A DNA stretch of 64,000 nucleotides from Lindgomyces ingoldianus (Eukaryota > Ascomycota > Dothideomycetes > Pleosporales > Lindgomycetaceae): contig NW_022985207.1 of the NCBI RefSeq assembly GCF_010093535.1, positions 403,669-467,668 of the forward strand, written 5' to 3'. Shown here in pieces: positions 14,151 to 25,720 of the stretch. The notes under the pieces were generated by a model. The model made no database searches, was not told the origin of the DNA, and worked only from the letters and a program-made list of their open reading frames with translations. The translations under genes were made by a program, and so were the position numbers. The number at the start of each line of letters is the position of its first letter. Within the stretch, counting starts at the first letter, position 1.

Positions 14151-15261
14151 TAATAAAGTATAAAAGTAAGAAGTTAGATTATATTTTTATATAATATTAT
14201 TATAACTTTATAAACATGTTGCTTAGGAGGTTTAACAGCAAGCTATTAGACACCTCTAGACTCTTCTTTTCCTCCTCCTCTGCCCTTCTTCCTTTTCTCT
14301 CTCCTTTCCTCCCTTCTCTCTAGACTCTCTCTAAACCCCCTTTACCTTGTCCTTAGCTGCCTAAAAGCGCTATAATTTTTACTTAAAAGTTAGACACTAG
14401 AGCTTTTAAGGCTAAAACCTATTAAAGCAGCTTAGTATTCTAGTAGAATAAGGCAACCTAAACACTAGCTATAAAAAGCCTAGCTTTCTAACTCTTTATA
14501 ACCTATGCTACTTGCGCTAGGTTTTAAGTAAACTTTAAAATAGCTTTAAAGGCCCTCTTCTTATCCTTTTTACTCTCTACATTTTAGGCCGCCGCCTATA
14601 GCTTAAAATAGCCCTAAAGGACTAGGAATTCCTCCTTGCAATATAAAGGGACCTACGTGCGTGTTAGTAAACTATACCCTAGCTATATTAAACTATATTT
14701 ATACAAAGTTGCATTTTTTATTGCGTAAGGCATAATACTTATATTTTTTTAATTTAAAGAACTAAAAAAAGAACTTAACTTAAAGGCTATAGGCTAGGGC
14801 GTAGGCAGCCTAAAGGCAGATAACTTAAAAGGCCTCTAAAGAGGCTCTAAGAGGGGGGTAGAGCAGCATAGTAAATTTCTTTAATACTATAATTAGTTAG
14901 TAGACTAAGCTATAGAATGTTAGGTGCACAACAATACCTATAAAGTAAAGATTTAGATAATAGCTAAAAAAGAAACTAAAAACATTAACTAAACTATATA
15001 AGTAAGGTAAGCAAACACTTGTTGCTATAAATAATAAATTTACTATATTAATAATAACTACACTGCTAGTTACTACTAAATAAAAACATTATAATAAAGG
15101 CATTATATTAGTATTAGGTTTTTAGTTTATTTCTTAGTAATAGGAAATTTTAGTTAAGATAGTTGTACTTATTATATTCTATTTAAATTAGTTTTAAATT
15201 AGTTCTAAATATTTTCTACACACTGCAGATAGAGACTATTAGCCTATAGAGAGGGAGGTAG

Positions 15262-15551
15262 TGTAATAATTCTACAAATTATTCTATCTTAGGTTGCTTA
15301 GATCCTATCTAAAGGGTCCCTGTATCAGCCCTAACTATAACTCAACCTAGTCCCCTGCTGTTACCCCTATTCCCTTAAGTATTTAGTTGCACCTTGCCCC
15401 TGTAGCTAGCTTAGTAGTTTTCTAATATCCTACGTACAAGGCCTATAGGTGTCATTAGTATTCCCAGGTCTCTAAGTCCCCACGCACTCCTATATGCCTC
15501 TGAGTGGATTCATACCGCATTCGGACCCATTGTCTTGCCTGCGCCGTTACA
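15262..15551 (+). repeat. 3' LTR of the gypsy element
   Basis: It is 290 bp and ends GCGCCGTTACA. Its inner (5') half is strongly RIP-mutated and its outer (3') half keeps C/G, the mirror image of the 5' LTR. Confidence 0.9.
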
Positions 15552-16313
15552 AAAAATAGTAATTACTATAGCAATTACTAGGCGCTTCTAGTAATAGTAA
15601 TTACTAGCACTTAGTCTAAGTAATTACTATTACTAAAAAGTAGCAACCTTGCTTTACTATATTACTTTTAGCTGTCTTTATTTTTTTAAAGCTATAATAA
15701 CTACTTTAGTTAATATCTAGCCTATTATAAAGCTTAACTTATTAAAGTTATACATGTCTTTATTTTAAATACTATACTTAGCTTTTATATTAGCTACTAG
15801 GTAAAACTAGCTCTAGATAACCTCTAGATCTTTATAAAGCACTTTTTTATAATTATACTTATAATTAAACTTTATTATAAACTTAAAGTAGTGCTTAACT
15901 TACATACTAGGCTAGTTTAAGCTAACCTAGCCTAGATTATACTTTGCGCGTAAGAAATTAGCTATATTAGCTATAGCTATAAGCCTAAAAGGAAATCTGC
16001 GTGTAATAAGCTTAAGTATGTACTTAACAACTACCTTTTTTTTAAGCTTAGTTAAATTTCTTAATTTAGGCTAGCATTTTACTTATAAAGGCTGTCTAGC
16101 GTGTTAATTACTTAGTATTATATAAAAGACATTATAAATAGCTGTAGCGTGTTATAAGAAAAGTTTTAAGTCTTATTTAAGGGCTTAAAAAGTAAGCTGT
16201 ATCTAATATTCTTTAGAAGATTTAATCTAGTGTTGTTGTTAAGGCATTATATAGATAGGTAGAGTGTAGTAGAGGCTTAGCAAAAGTGGCTGGCTAACCT
16301 ATTTGGTACGTTA

Positions 16314-16960
16314 TAAGAATTTATACTTTATTAAAGAGTAGTAATTAATGTTATAATCTTAACTTTAGAGAAATAGTGTCTAAAGAACTCTAGGCCTGTA
16401 AGAGAGATTAGAAGTGCAGAGGGGAGAGAACCTAACCTTAAGCAAGTGTATAGTCTATTAGGGCGTAGTTACTAGGACAAGGAGGGGCAGCTAACTATAG
16501 TTTGCCCTACAACAGCAGTATAAGGCGCTTAGATTAAACAGTTCCTTAGGTAGAATAAAAGAGAAGGTATATATAGTGTAAGATATATAATTAAATTACT
16601 TCTTATTAAAAAGTAGTAATACTACTTAGTCCATGTAAAGAATAAACTAACTATTAATTATAGCTTTTAAGTAAAGTTAGGATCTTAGACTATATCTATT
16701 AGGTTGCGTGTAGTTAAGCGTTAATAAGCGCCTAGCGCAGCAGCCTTCTGTTGCGCGCATTAGCGCTCATCTGCGTCTAAACGCCTTACGCTTATTAGAT
16801 AATGCACTCCGCCACACATTAGTCTAATAACTTAGTCTATTCCTTGTCTGTTAAGTCACGTGACTTATTAGGCAAGGAGTTAAGGACTTTCTATCCTTAA
16901 TTGTTCAAACAGTGGGGGACAGCTAACTAGTTGCTTACGGTCCAATTGTGGGTTGTAACA
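16314..16960. other. Repeat DNA without a gene
   Basis: No coding region. There are GC-richer remnants near 16705-16880, including a palindrome aagtcacgtgactt at about 16854-16867 and an inverted ttaaggac...tccttaa near 16890-16910. The composition suggests a less mutated LTR or MITE piece. Termini are not identifiable. Confidence 0.4.
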
Positions 16961-18614
16961 GGTTCTAAGCAACCTAAGATGGAACAATTTGTAAGAATTG
17001 TTACAATTTTAATTATAAAAAATTAAAAAGTTTTAAACTTAAAGACTTTAGTTTATAAAAAGTTTTTAAATTTTTATTTACAATAACGTACTTTACAGGC
17101 AAGTTGCTTACACACCTAAGTTACTTACTTTTACTAAGACTCTACTAAACTACTTTTTTTATACTAATGCATTTCTAACAACACTACTTAGACACACTAA
17201 AAGAATGTTAGATATAGCTTACACTCTAAGCTTTTAAGTAAGACATAAAACTCTTAAAAAACATGCTATAGCTATGTATAAAGTCTCTTAAAAGACAATA
17301 AATAACTACAGCACTAGATAACCTTTATAAGCTAATTTTATAGCTAACTTATAAAGGCTAGGTAATAATAAAAAGCAGGTAATTATTAAGACTATACTTA
17401 AGCTATACGTGTAAAGATTTTTCTTTTAGATAACATTTATAGCATTTATAGCTAATTTTTTACGCGCTAAGTATAATCTAGGCTATATTAGCATAAACTA
17501 GCCTAGTATGTTTAGGAAGCGTTATTTAGAGCTTAAAGTAATATTTACGTGTAGTATAACTATAAAAAAGCTTTTTATAAGAGTTTTAAAGTAATTTAGA
17601 GCAGGTTTAGCCTTATAGAAAATATTAAAGCTAAGTATAGCATTTAAAATAATAACACATATAACTTTAGTAAGATAGGCTTTATTATAAGCTAAATATT
17701 TATTAACTATACTTACACTTAAAACTTTACTTTAAGCTTTAAATAACGCTTTACAAATATACTAGGCTAGTTTATGCTAACATAGCCTAGATTACACTTA
17801 GTGTGTAAAGAATTAGCTATATTAGCTATAAATGCTATCTAAAGAGAAAATTCTTACGCATATAGCTTAAGTATAGTCTCAATAATTACCTGCTTTTTAT
17901 TATTACCTAGCCTTTATAAGTTAGCTATAAAATTAGCTTATAAAGGTTATCTAGTGCTATAGTTATTTATTATCTTTTAAAAGACTTTATACATAGCTGT
18001 AGCATGTTTCTTTAAAAGTTTTATATTTTATTTAAAAGCTTAGAGTGTAAGCTATATCTAACATTCTTTTAGCACATCTAAGTAGTGTTATTAGAAATGC
18101 ATTAGTGTAAAAAAAGTAGTTTAGTAGGGTCTTAGTAAAAGTAAGTAACGTAGGTGTGTAAGCAACTTGCCTGTAAAGTACATTAACTAAATAATTTAAT
18201 ATAATAGTATATAAAAATTAGAACTTAAACTAAATTAAACACTTTTTAAAGTTAAATATAGTTAAATAAATAAATAATATAATATTATTAATAAGGCTGT
18301 TACTAGTAAAAGTAAGTTTTTTAATATAATAGCGCAGGTAAGATAATAAGTCTAAATTCAGTAGAAATCTACTTAGAGGCATATAGAAGTGCGTAGGAAC
18401 TTAATAACCTAGAAATTTAATTAACACCTATAGGCCTTGTACAAAGAATATTAGAAAACTACTAAGCTAGCTAAGAGAAGAGGTGCAACTAAATACTTAG
18501 AGAAATAGAGGTAACTGCAGGGGACAGGGTTAAGTTATAGTTAGGGCTGATATAGGAACTCTTTAGATAGGTTCTAAGCGATCTGAGATGGAACAATTTG
18601 TAAGAATTGTTACA
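16961..18614 (-). mobile_element. Deleted gypsy remnant, interrupted by a pogo-like element
   Basis: 18325-18614 is a full 290-bp reverse-complement copy of the gypsy LTR found at 8364. 18186-18324 is the reverse complement of the sequence just inside the 5' LTR (8654-8760). 16961-17005 is the start of an LTR in reverse orientation. 17019-17065 matches the reverse complement of about 8818-8860. Most of the body is therefore deleted, and the family B element 17086-18183 is inserted in what is left. Confidence 0.7.
17086..18183. mobile_element. Fold-back pogo-like element, family B (1.1 kb)
   Basis: It starts ACGTACTTTACAGGCAAG and ends with the complement, ...CTGTAAAGTACAT, each next to TA. 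The inverted similarity is not limited to a short TIR. About 450 bp at the left (17086-17535) is repeated as reverse complement at the right (about 17730-18183), with ~200 bp between. The arms carry a decayed pogo transposase N-terminal region, so two 5' ends appear joined head to head. Confidence 0.72.
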
Positions 18615-18615
18615 A

Positions 18616-19075
18616 TTATTACTATTAGTACTATTATAACTAGAGACGCTAGTAGTACCTTTATCTTCTTTATCTTCTATATTTATTTTTTGTTTTTGTT
18701 TTCCTTTAGAACTACTAGGTAAAGTGTCACGATCGGCATGCTCAAGCTACAAGCAAGAGGTGGTGTAACCCAACTAGATTAAACTAAGGAGTAGAGGAGC
18801 TGCTCTGCGAGTTTAAATATACATGTATGCCCCCTGCTAAGGCGCTACTTATAGCACTAAGGTGCTACTCGTTGCGCAAGCGAGGGAGCTGATGCCGCAG
18901 AGCATGTGACGCGGTACGCGCTGTTACATAAAGTATTTAATTCTAAGTTTAATTCTTCTTTAAATAATAAATTATTATTATTTTTACTACTTTAAATCTT
19001 TTTTTATAAAATATCTATTTATAGAAATAGTAATTACTAAGTACCTTTAGTAATAGTTAAAAAGTGGCAACCCTG
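18616..19075. mobile_element. Truncated large hAT element, one end only
   Basis: 18630-18724 matches the large hAT interior (about 7770-7893, with a short internal deletion). The segment ends at 19075 with AAAAAGTGGCAACCCTG, the hAT terminus. The left part is missing. A solo LTR interrupts it at 18725-18928. Confidence 0.65.
18725..18928 (+). mobile_element. Solo LTR (204 bp) with 5-bp TSD, little RIP
   Basis: The unit TGTCACGATCGG...CGCTGTTACA is flanked by the exact duplication TAAAG (18720-18724 and 18929-18933). The empty site can be seen at about 7891-7898 in another copy of the same hAT element (ggtaaagtataat). The LTR keeps many CpG and CpA sites, so it is among the youngest insertions here. 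Strand is arbitrary. Confidence 0.83.
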
Positions 19076-20047
19076 CTCTAAACCTTAATACTAGCAGCGG
19101 AACTGCAGATCGCGACGCTAGATTCTTTGTCTATTTTAAATAAATTCACTCAAGCACGGGCTATTCCGAACTCCTTATCCCTAGGCAAGCCCTTTTAGAA
19201 AAACTTTATTAATGCAACTGCACATACTGTAAAGTTTGTGAGGCACAATAGATCTTTAACCAAAGACGGCATGTCAACTAACACATATTAGCAAGGTCCA
19301 CACATGTGCGCCGACGTTAGGTAACATGTCGGAGACCGGGTTGACGTTAATTGCTATGAGTGAGAGGGTTGTACATTCTCTATGGACAAGACTGGGGTCC
19401 GGGCTAGGAACCGTGCCAGTAGGAACGAGAAGACGCTATACGACCTTTTAAGGAAACCCGACACGACAGCCACAGATGGGGTGTACACAGTTCCTTTGTT
19501 AGTGGTGCAACCATACTCTTGGTTCGCAAGTGGGTGGCTGAGACGCTGACAGCAGAAACGATAGGGCTATGCTGAAAGCACGGATAGCGGGTGTCAGACC
19601 TGCCAGTTGGTGAGGGGCACAAACATCTACTTGTATAACAATACCGATGTGCACCAACGCCCCTTAGCAAGCAAGGAGTCCCACACGTCGAGATCATATG
19701 AGCCGCGGTAACCCAAGAGTAGTACATGGAGTGTTACCTTCCCTCTTATACTCCCGGCGCTCTTCTAAGGGCCGAACGGCACCAGCCTAGCGACTATCTT
19801 GGAATAGTTCGGCCTTCTGGTGCAGCACCAATGTACTCCCTGAAACGAGGTTAAATGAACTCAAGCAAAAGGGCAGCGCTAAGCCAGGAGATGGGGTGAA
19901 AAGACCAACTGTAGTTTTCTAGTCTCATAATTTTTCCCTTCAACGTGCATCTTCATATTTTCTCGTTTTCCTCTCTTTTTTAGCCAAGAAGCTGAAGGAT
20001 TACAATCTAGGCAAGAAGACAACCTCCAAGTCTCTACAAGGTATTCA
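19076..20047. other. 5' flank of the transporter gene, normal composition, no recognised gene
   Basis: The base composition changes here from RIP-type to host-like. The only longer open frame is on the minus strand (19404-19727, 107 codons); it has no recognisable domain and I do not call it. Two interleaved inverted pairs lie at 19770-19823 (ggccgaac/gttcggcc and ggcaccag/ctggtgc), 225-278 bp before the transporter ATG. A CT-rich stretch (cctctcttttttag) at about 19970-19983 precedes the gene. Confidence 0.5.
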
Positions 20048-22001
20048 ATGGACGAGGCAGATTTACAAGTCATTGCACTGCCTACCACACCTGAGATCAA
20101 TGAGAAAGAGAATACTCGACAGTATCTCAGTGGCTGGAGGCTGCACTTGGTGACTTTCGCGTACGTTGGCCTGTTTATACTATACCCCTCAAACGCGTTT
20201 TTTACGTCTCTAGTTGTATGCTTCTTGGGGTCGTGGATCAGATCCTAAATTGTCTTGTTAGATTATGTTTAAGCATCTTCCTCGCCAACTTCGAAATCAC
20301 GATTGTTAGCACGAGTTTAGTTTCCATTACGAATGACTTGAAGAGCTTTGGGAGTAGTAGTTGGGCAGTCACAGCGTATCTCATCACCTACACTAGTATG
20401 ATATACCGCTTATACGCTGGTAAGTGTGAGGGAGATGCTGATGTTGCTATTCAATAGGTTTTATGATTATCTGGGCCAAACTTAGTGACATCTTTGGTCG
20501 GAAGCCTATGATTTCTCTCGCTATCTTCATCTTCCTCGTCTTCTCTGGAGGATGTGGTGCAGTGCAGACAATGGCCCAACTGTATGTGTCACCCTCTCCC
20601 TATATCCATGCGTAGTAATGATATTGTGTGCTTCAGCATCGTATGTCGAGCATTCCAAGGACTAGGAGGCTCAGGAGCGTACTCCCTCACTCTAGTTATC
20701 TTGTTCGAGATGGTGCCACCAGCCAGATATCCAATCTATACAGTACTAGTGACTATTATCTTCGCATTTTCACTACTTATGGGACCAATTTTTGGCGGTC
20801 TTATCAATGTTCATACGAAATGGATTTGGGTGTTTCTCCTCAAGTAAGCCACCAACAATCATTTTATATAATCTACTTCTCAACTATTCTCATAGTGTTC
20901 CATCCGGCGCTATTGCACTCATCCTCCTTCTTATCACAATGCCAAGCAATTTTCCCTGCGAAAGTGGTTCTCCAAGAAGAATGTCCTATTCCATGCATCA
21001 CATCGACTTTCTCGGCGCTGCTCTACTTTTGGCAGCTGTTGCTCTGTGTGTCGCTGGTCTGGAAGAAGCTAGCACACTTGCTGCATGGACTTCGAGGACG
21101 GTACTCGCGCCACTCGTGATCTCTGCGCCGTTGGTCATTGCCTTTTTCACATACGAATGGCTTGTCACGAAAAGAGAAGGCAGAGATCAAGCAGAGGGAA
21201 GGGACAATACACAGCCCATCTTCCCTTGGAGGTTCTGCAGAAGTCGGGTCATCATGGGCATTATTATGTTAACCTACGCTCATTCCTTCCCTCCATCTAG
21301 TCAATGCTAACATAATATTTCACAGCAACTCTTTTCTCGTTGGCGTCCCCTTCACGACCCTCGTTGTGCAAATTCCCCTCCGCTTCCAAGTCGTAAACAA
21401 CTTTACCCCGCTTCAAGCCGGCCTGCGCCTGATCCCCTTCTCCTTCGCTTGTCCTACCGGTGCCTCTCTTGTCGCCATCCTAGCTAGTAAGCGCCGCCTG
21501 CCACCACTCTACCTGATGTTTGCATCTGCGACCTTCCAAACGATAGGTCTCGTGCTCCTCTCCACCCTACACCCGGGAAACCCAGATTGGAAAGGGCAGT
21601 ATGGAATCCAAGTTATCACGGGGTTGGGAGTGGGACTCGCGATGGGCGTCACGACGCTGATGATGCCTTTTGCAATCGAAGCGCGCGACCTAGCTATCGG
21701 AACAGCTGCAGTCGCCCAGTTCAGGCTCCTCGGCGGGGCCATTGGGATTGCAATTGTAACAGCAGTCATGAATAGTTGGCTTAGAGGGGAGTTCAGAGGG
21801 ATCCTGACTCTAGGGGAGGTTCAAGGGATCTTTAAGACGACACACGTGATTGAGAATTTACCTGTAGAATTGCAGAAGGAAGTGAGGAAGTTGATAGTTA
21901 GAGGGTTCAACTTGCAGATCCGGATACTTCTAGGGTTTGCGGGAGCGCAGTTTTTAGTTGCGGCAGGGATGTGGACAAGAGAGCCTATTTTGTTGGCATA
22001 A
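20048..22001 (+). CDS. MFS multidrug-type transporter, six exons, intact
   Basis: This is a predicted plasma-membrane proton-coupled exporter of the 14-helix DHA2 drug:H+ antiporter type. Exons: 20048-20160, 20262-20395, 20458-20581, 20637-20843, 20896-21267, 21326-22001. Introns of 101, 62, 55, 52 and 58 bp have GT...AG ends and splice in phase to 541 aa, the usual length for the family. The motif A loop reads AKLSDIFGRKP (residues 89-99), and RAFQGLGGSGAYS (128-140) is typical of fungal efflux pumps. Hydrophobic segments alternate throughout, and a hydrophilic loop rich in R/E/D lies in exon 5. The N-terminal ~35 residues are polar and cytoplasmic. The ATG was chosen because the polar leader runs straight into the first helix. 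No stop or frameshift remains after splicing, although RIP-mutated repeats bound the island on both sides. The substrate is unknown. Export of the PKS product is a guess based only on shared location. Confidence 0.9.
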
Positions 22002-22674
22002 GAGTGTTACGACGGTCTGGTGGACAGAGAGGGCACCGCCAAGGCCAACCCTACGGGAGACGAGAAGATAAAACGCCAAATGTGCACCATCAGAGGATCG
22101 GCATTGCACCACCCTGACGACCTCCAGTGCCCCTGTTTGAAGTGGTTACTAGTGCATCTGGGACTAAGAACAACTAGGATTAATTTATAAAAGCTTCCCA
22201 TCTAGTTTTAAACTAAATATTAGAAGGTCTCACCTGCTTACGCAACCGAGTGGCTCGTGCAACAGAAATCTCTGTGCCACTTATCACCTAAAAATAAAGC
22301 TTTAGAGCTCTATATAAATTATATCTTAGTTAATTTTTAAGTGTAGCAATTGTTATAAGCAGGGCTATAAATCCTTATATATTTTAAAGTCTTTTAAGTA
22401 AGCTAGCTAACGCTGTTGCTTCTAAGGCTAAGATAGCCCTATAACACCTTCCTTATTATCTACTACTTTATAGTACTTAACTATCTCCTATTACATAGTA
22501 GTTTTCTTAACAGTATGCTTCTTTTAAGTTTTCTTAGTAAGCTAAGTATTATTTTAGAGCTATAGCTTAAGCTATTAAGTTACTTTTTTTTTTATAAAGT
22601 AAAGCTTTTATAGCTGCTTTAATATCTTTTATGCGCTTATTATTTTTATAAGTCTTCTTTTTTAATTACTTTAT
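22002..22674. other. 3' flank of the transporter, turning into RIP repeat
   Basis: 22002-22270 has host-like composition without a recognisable gene. From about 22285 the sequence is AT-rich and RIP-like with no open frame. Confidence 0.5.
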
Positions 22675-22954
22675 TGTCTGTACGCAGCAGCAGCGTCACA
22701 ATCTAGATACAAGCGATCGCGCACAAGCAGGACCACGTATCTATGTCACATAATGCTTGTGCGCAAACCTCTGTGCGTAAACATCTAGATATCCCCCTTT
22801 TCCTCTGTACAAAGGAAAGACAAGAGTAATAGAACTAGAAACATGTTGCTTTTACCTTACCTACCTTATATGCTGTGCACACTGTACACTACTCTTACTC
22901 TTACTACTTAAGTGCTTATACTATAAGCAGCTAGCTATTAGAGCCTATTTAACA
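22675..22954 (+). mobile_element. LTR copy (280 bp), same family as 693-972
   Basis: It has the same length and termini (TGTCTGTACG...TTTAACA) as the solo LTR at 693. It is more heavily RIP-mutated (gcgtcgcggcctgg there, gcgtcacaatctag here). The flanks TTTAT and CTAAT do not match, so it is either one end of a decayed element or a solo LTR with mutated flanks. Confidence 0.65.
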
Positions 22955-24673
22955 CTAATTAGTAGTTAATTTAATTAACTATAAATTAGTAAAAGTAATA
23001 ATAAAGTACTTACACTTTATAAAGTACTTTATTTTGTTACTTATTCTCTAGAAAGAGTAACAATAGAGCACTTATACTTTATAAGGTACTTTATTTAGTT
23101 ACTTATCTTTTAAAATAGCAGATTAATCTTTTACATTATATAGCAAGCTCTACTACTATATAAAGTAAGAAGAAGATAGTGTAAGACGCACACTAAAGCT
23201 ACTAAAGCTGTATAACTTAGTAGCTAGATAATAGCAGATTAATCCTTTACATTATACAGCAAGCTCTGCTACTATATAAAGTAAGAAGGAGATAGTGTAA
23301 GGCGCATACTAAAGCTATTAAAGCTGCACAACTTAGTAGCTAGATAATAGCAGTACCTGCGTAATCTACTAAAAAAGTAATTAACTATACTATTATAATA
23401 AAATCTTACTAGCAACTAACAACTCTATGTAATAATAGAAAAAATAAGAAATAATTTTTATTATATAAATAACTTATAAAGGATATAAAGATATTAGAGG
23501 TAACACTATAAAACAAAACTAGCCTAAAGTACTAAAATAATAAAATTAACATATTAAAGGCTTTAATAAGCTTATAAACTTAATTATACATAAGTTATAT
23601 AATTACTAATTTACACATAACAACTTAAAAAGGCGCTACCTTTTTAAGTTTATATATAAAAGATTTTAAAAAATAAATACTATAAGACTTCTTAGCACTT
23701 AGCTGCGCGTTTAAAAGGGAGCTTATATAAGTACTAAAGAATAAGAGAATTACACTATAGCTAGGCACTAAAGGTACCTAAGCCTAGAAGCTGTATAATA
23801 TAGCATAAGAAAAAGTAATTACACTAAAAAGGCTTTATACATAACCTTTATTACTGTATAAAGCTTTACATAGAAGCAGACTAAACATAATGCTGCTATT
23901 AACACTAAATGTACTAGCATTACCTGCTCCTATACTTTAGCTAGCACTACACTAATCACTGTATAAACAATACATGCCACCCTACCTAACGCCTGCTCCA
24001 CACCCTTAATTGTACACACTACTGCCTGCAGTAGTGTATGCAACACTAATACTACCTACACAATCTATACTACATTATAACCTGTACAAACTTCTACCTA
24101 GAGGGAAACTGCTAAAGAAAAACTTCTAGTAAATAAGATTATATAATTTTAAAAAGCATATAAAAAAATAATAACTATATAAGTTAACTATATAACATCT
24201 TTATAAATAAAATAAAGATTTTTATTAATCTATATTAATAGCTAGATATCTAGAAAACTTAGTACACAAACATCTTTCTAGATATTTTAAAAGGTTAGGT
24301 AAATATGTACTATATGCACAACATAGGCCCTAGACATAACTAGAAGCATTTGTACAACACCTTAAGCAGTTACTTTAACACTAATGTAAACTATAGCTAG
24401 TACTAGATAAACTAGACAATAATAACTTTTACATAATACTAATAAAAGAACTTTAATAAAAGTTTACATAAAGTTTTTAAAATAATAATTAATAAGCTTA
24501 CACTTACATAAAAGGCACTAAGAACAGAATTTTAAGAGGATGTTTTACTGCACACTACTGTTATATAAGCCTATTAAAAATAACTAGAACTAGAACATGC
24601 TATGTTTACTATTAAGCCTTTATGTAAAGCCTTATTTAGCAACCTACAGGCATTACTTTAAGTTACTATAGAC
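22955..24673. other. RIP-degraded repeat block, no gene
   Basis: AT-rich with no usable open frame. It contains a 116-bp tandem duplication at 23117-23348, listed separately. No transposon family was recognised. Confidence 0.5.
23117..23348. repeat. 116-bp tandem duplication
   Basis: Two head-to-tail units start agcagattaatc at 23117 and 23233. They differ by about ten transitions, mostly C/T and G/A, so the duplication predates at least some RIP or C-to-T decay. Confidence 0.75.
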
Positions 24674-25384
24674 TAGGGTTGCCACTTTTTAGTAATAGTA
24701 ATTACTATTACTATAAGCACTTAGTAATTACTATTACTATTACTAGAAGCGCCTAGTAATTGCTATAGTAATTACTATTTTTCTAGTAATAGTAATTACT
24801 ATTACTAGAGGTACGTAGTAATTACTATTTCTGTGGATAGATATTTTATAGAAAAAGATTTTAAGTAGTAAAAGTAATAATTATTATAATAGTATATAAT
24901 AATTCTTATGTCTCTAGTAATATATAAAGCTTTTTTATTAAAATAAAAACTATAAAAGCTAAAAAAAAATTAACAAGTAATTACTATAATTTAAACAACT
25001 ATAATATATATAATAATAATATATAATAACGCTATATAATACTATTTAACATATATATTTACTTTACTAAAGTTATTCTACTTATTAATATTACTAACTT
25101 TATTTATATTATATTATAATTTTAGTTTTAGTAAAAAAATTAATGTTAAAAATATATATATATATTTTATACTATATTTAGTAAGTAGATATTTTTATAA
25201 TTGCTATTTCTATTCTTATAGTAAAAAGCAACTTTTTTATAATTATACTTTTTTACCTAGTAGTTCTAAAGGAAAACAAAAACAAATAATAAATCTAGAA
25301 GATAAAGAAGAGTTAAAAGAGTTAGAAAATAAAAGTACTACTAGCGTCTCTAGTTATAATAGTACTACTCGTAGTTATATAGAG

Positions 25385-25720
25385 TAAAGCTATAAATAAA
25401 AACTATTTAGTTTATTTTATTTATTTAGTTTATTTTAGTTATATAATTTATTTAGTTATTTCCTTTATTTTAGTTATTTCTTTTACTTTAGTTATTTTTT
25501 ATATTTAAGTTATTTAGTTTATTTAAATTATTTAGTTTATTTAAGTTATTTAAGTTACTTAGTTTATTTAAGTTACTTAGTTTATTTAAGTTACTTAGTT
25601 TACTTAAGTTATTTACTTTATTTAGATTATTTACTTTATTTAGTTAGATTAGTTTATTTAGTTAAATTATTTTACTTAGTTTACTAAGTTTATCTAAATA
25701 TAGTAGTCTAAGTAAAATAA
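25385..25720. repeat. Low-complexity tttagttta/agttatt tandem tract
   Basis: About 330 bp of imperfect 11-18 bp tandem units built from tatttagtttatttaagtta, inside the large hAT element. It is almost free of C and G and has no coding capacity. Confidence 0.7.

Larger units (their letters stand above)
8364..15551 (+). mobile_element. Complete gypsy/Ty3 chromovirus LTR retrotransposon (7.19 kb), RIP-inactivated
   Basis: Two LTRs of exactly 290 bp (8364-8653, 15262-15551) start TGTAA and end GTTACA. The 5-bp duplication AAAAA lies at 8359-8363 and 15552-15556. A purine-rich tract (agagagggaggtag) abuts the 3' LTR. The internal order is gag with a CCHC knuckle, protease, reverse transcriptase, RNase H, integrase, then a chromodomain, which is the chromovirus arrangement. 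All frames are broken by RIP-type stops. It is inserted in the hAT element 6887-15651 and is the youngest layer of that nest. Confidence 0.92.
6887..15651. mobile_element. Large hAT-type element, host of further insertions
   Basis: It starts CAGGGTTGCTGTTTACT at 6887 and ends ...AGTAGCAACCTTG at 15651. An exact 8-bp duplication CTTTACTA flanks it (6879-6886 and 15652-15659), as expected of hAT transposition. Its ends are full of repeated agtaattact motifs. It is interrupted by a small hAT MITE (6982-7428), an assembly gap (7430-7719) and a gypsy element (8364-15551). The part just right of the gap is the reverse complement of the related element at 24674-26114. No transposase can be read in it. 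Confidence 0.8.
5694..16311 (-). mobile_element. Fot/pogo-like DNA transposon, family A copy 1, split by a nested insertion
   Basis: The termini are ACGTACCTAACAGGTTGG... at 5694 and its complement ending ...GGTACGT at 16311, both next to TA, the Tc1/mariner target. After removing the hAT element 6887-15651 and one 8-bp duplication, the remaining 1,193 + 652 bp equal 1,845 bp, exactly the length of the uninterrupted copy at 32796-34640. The interior is the reverse complement of that copy, so the decayed transposase runs on the minus strand. The TIR carries two direct GGCCGGCC-containing subrepeats. Confidence 0.85.

Noticed and set aside
19404..19727. 107-codon minus-strand frame upstream of the MFS gene
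   Set aside because: No recognisable domain, no splice-extended homology visible and an unusual residue mix; not enough to call a gene.
20161..21325. Apparent frameshifts in the MFS gene
   Set aside because: Five introns of 52-101 bp restore a 541-aa protein in perfect phase.
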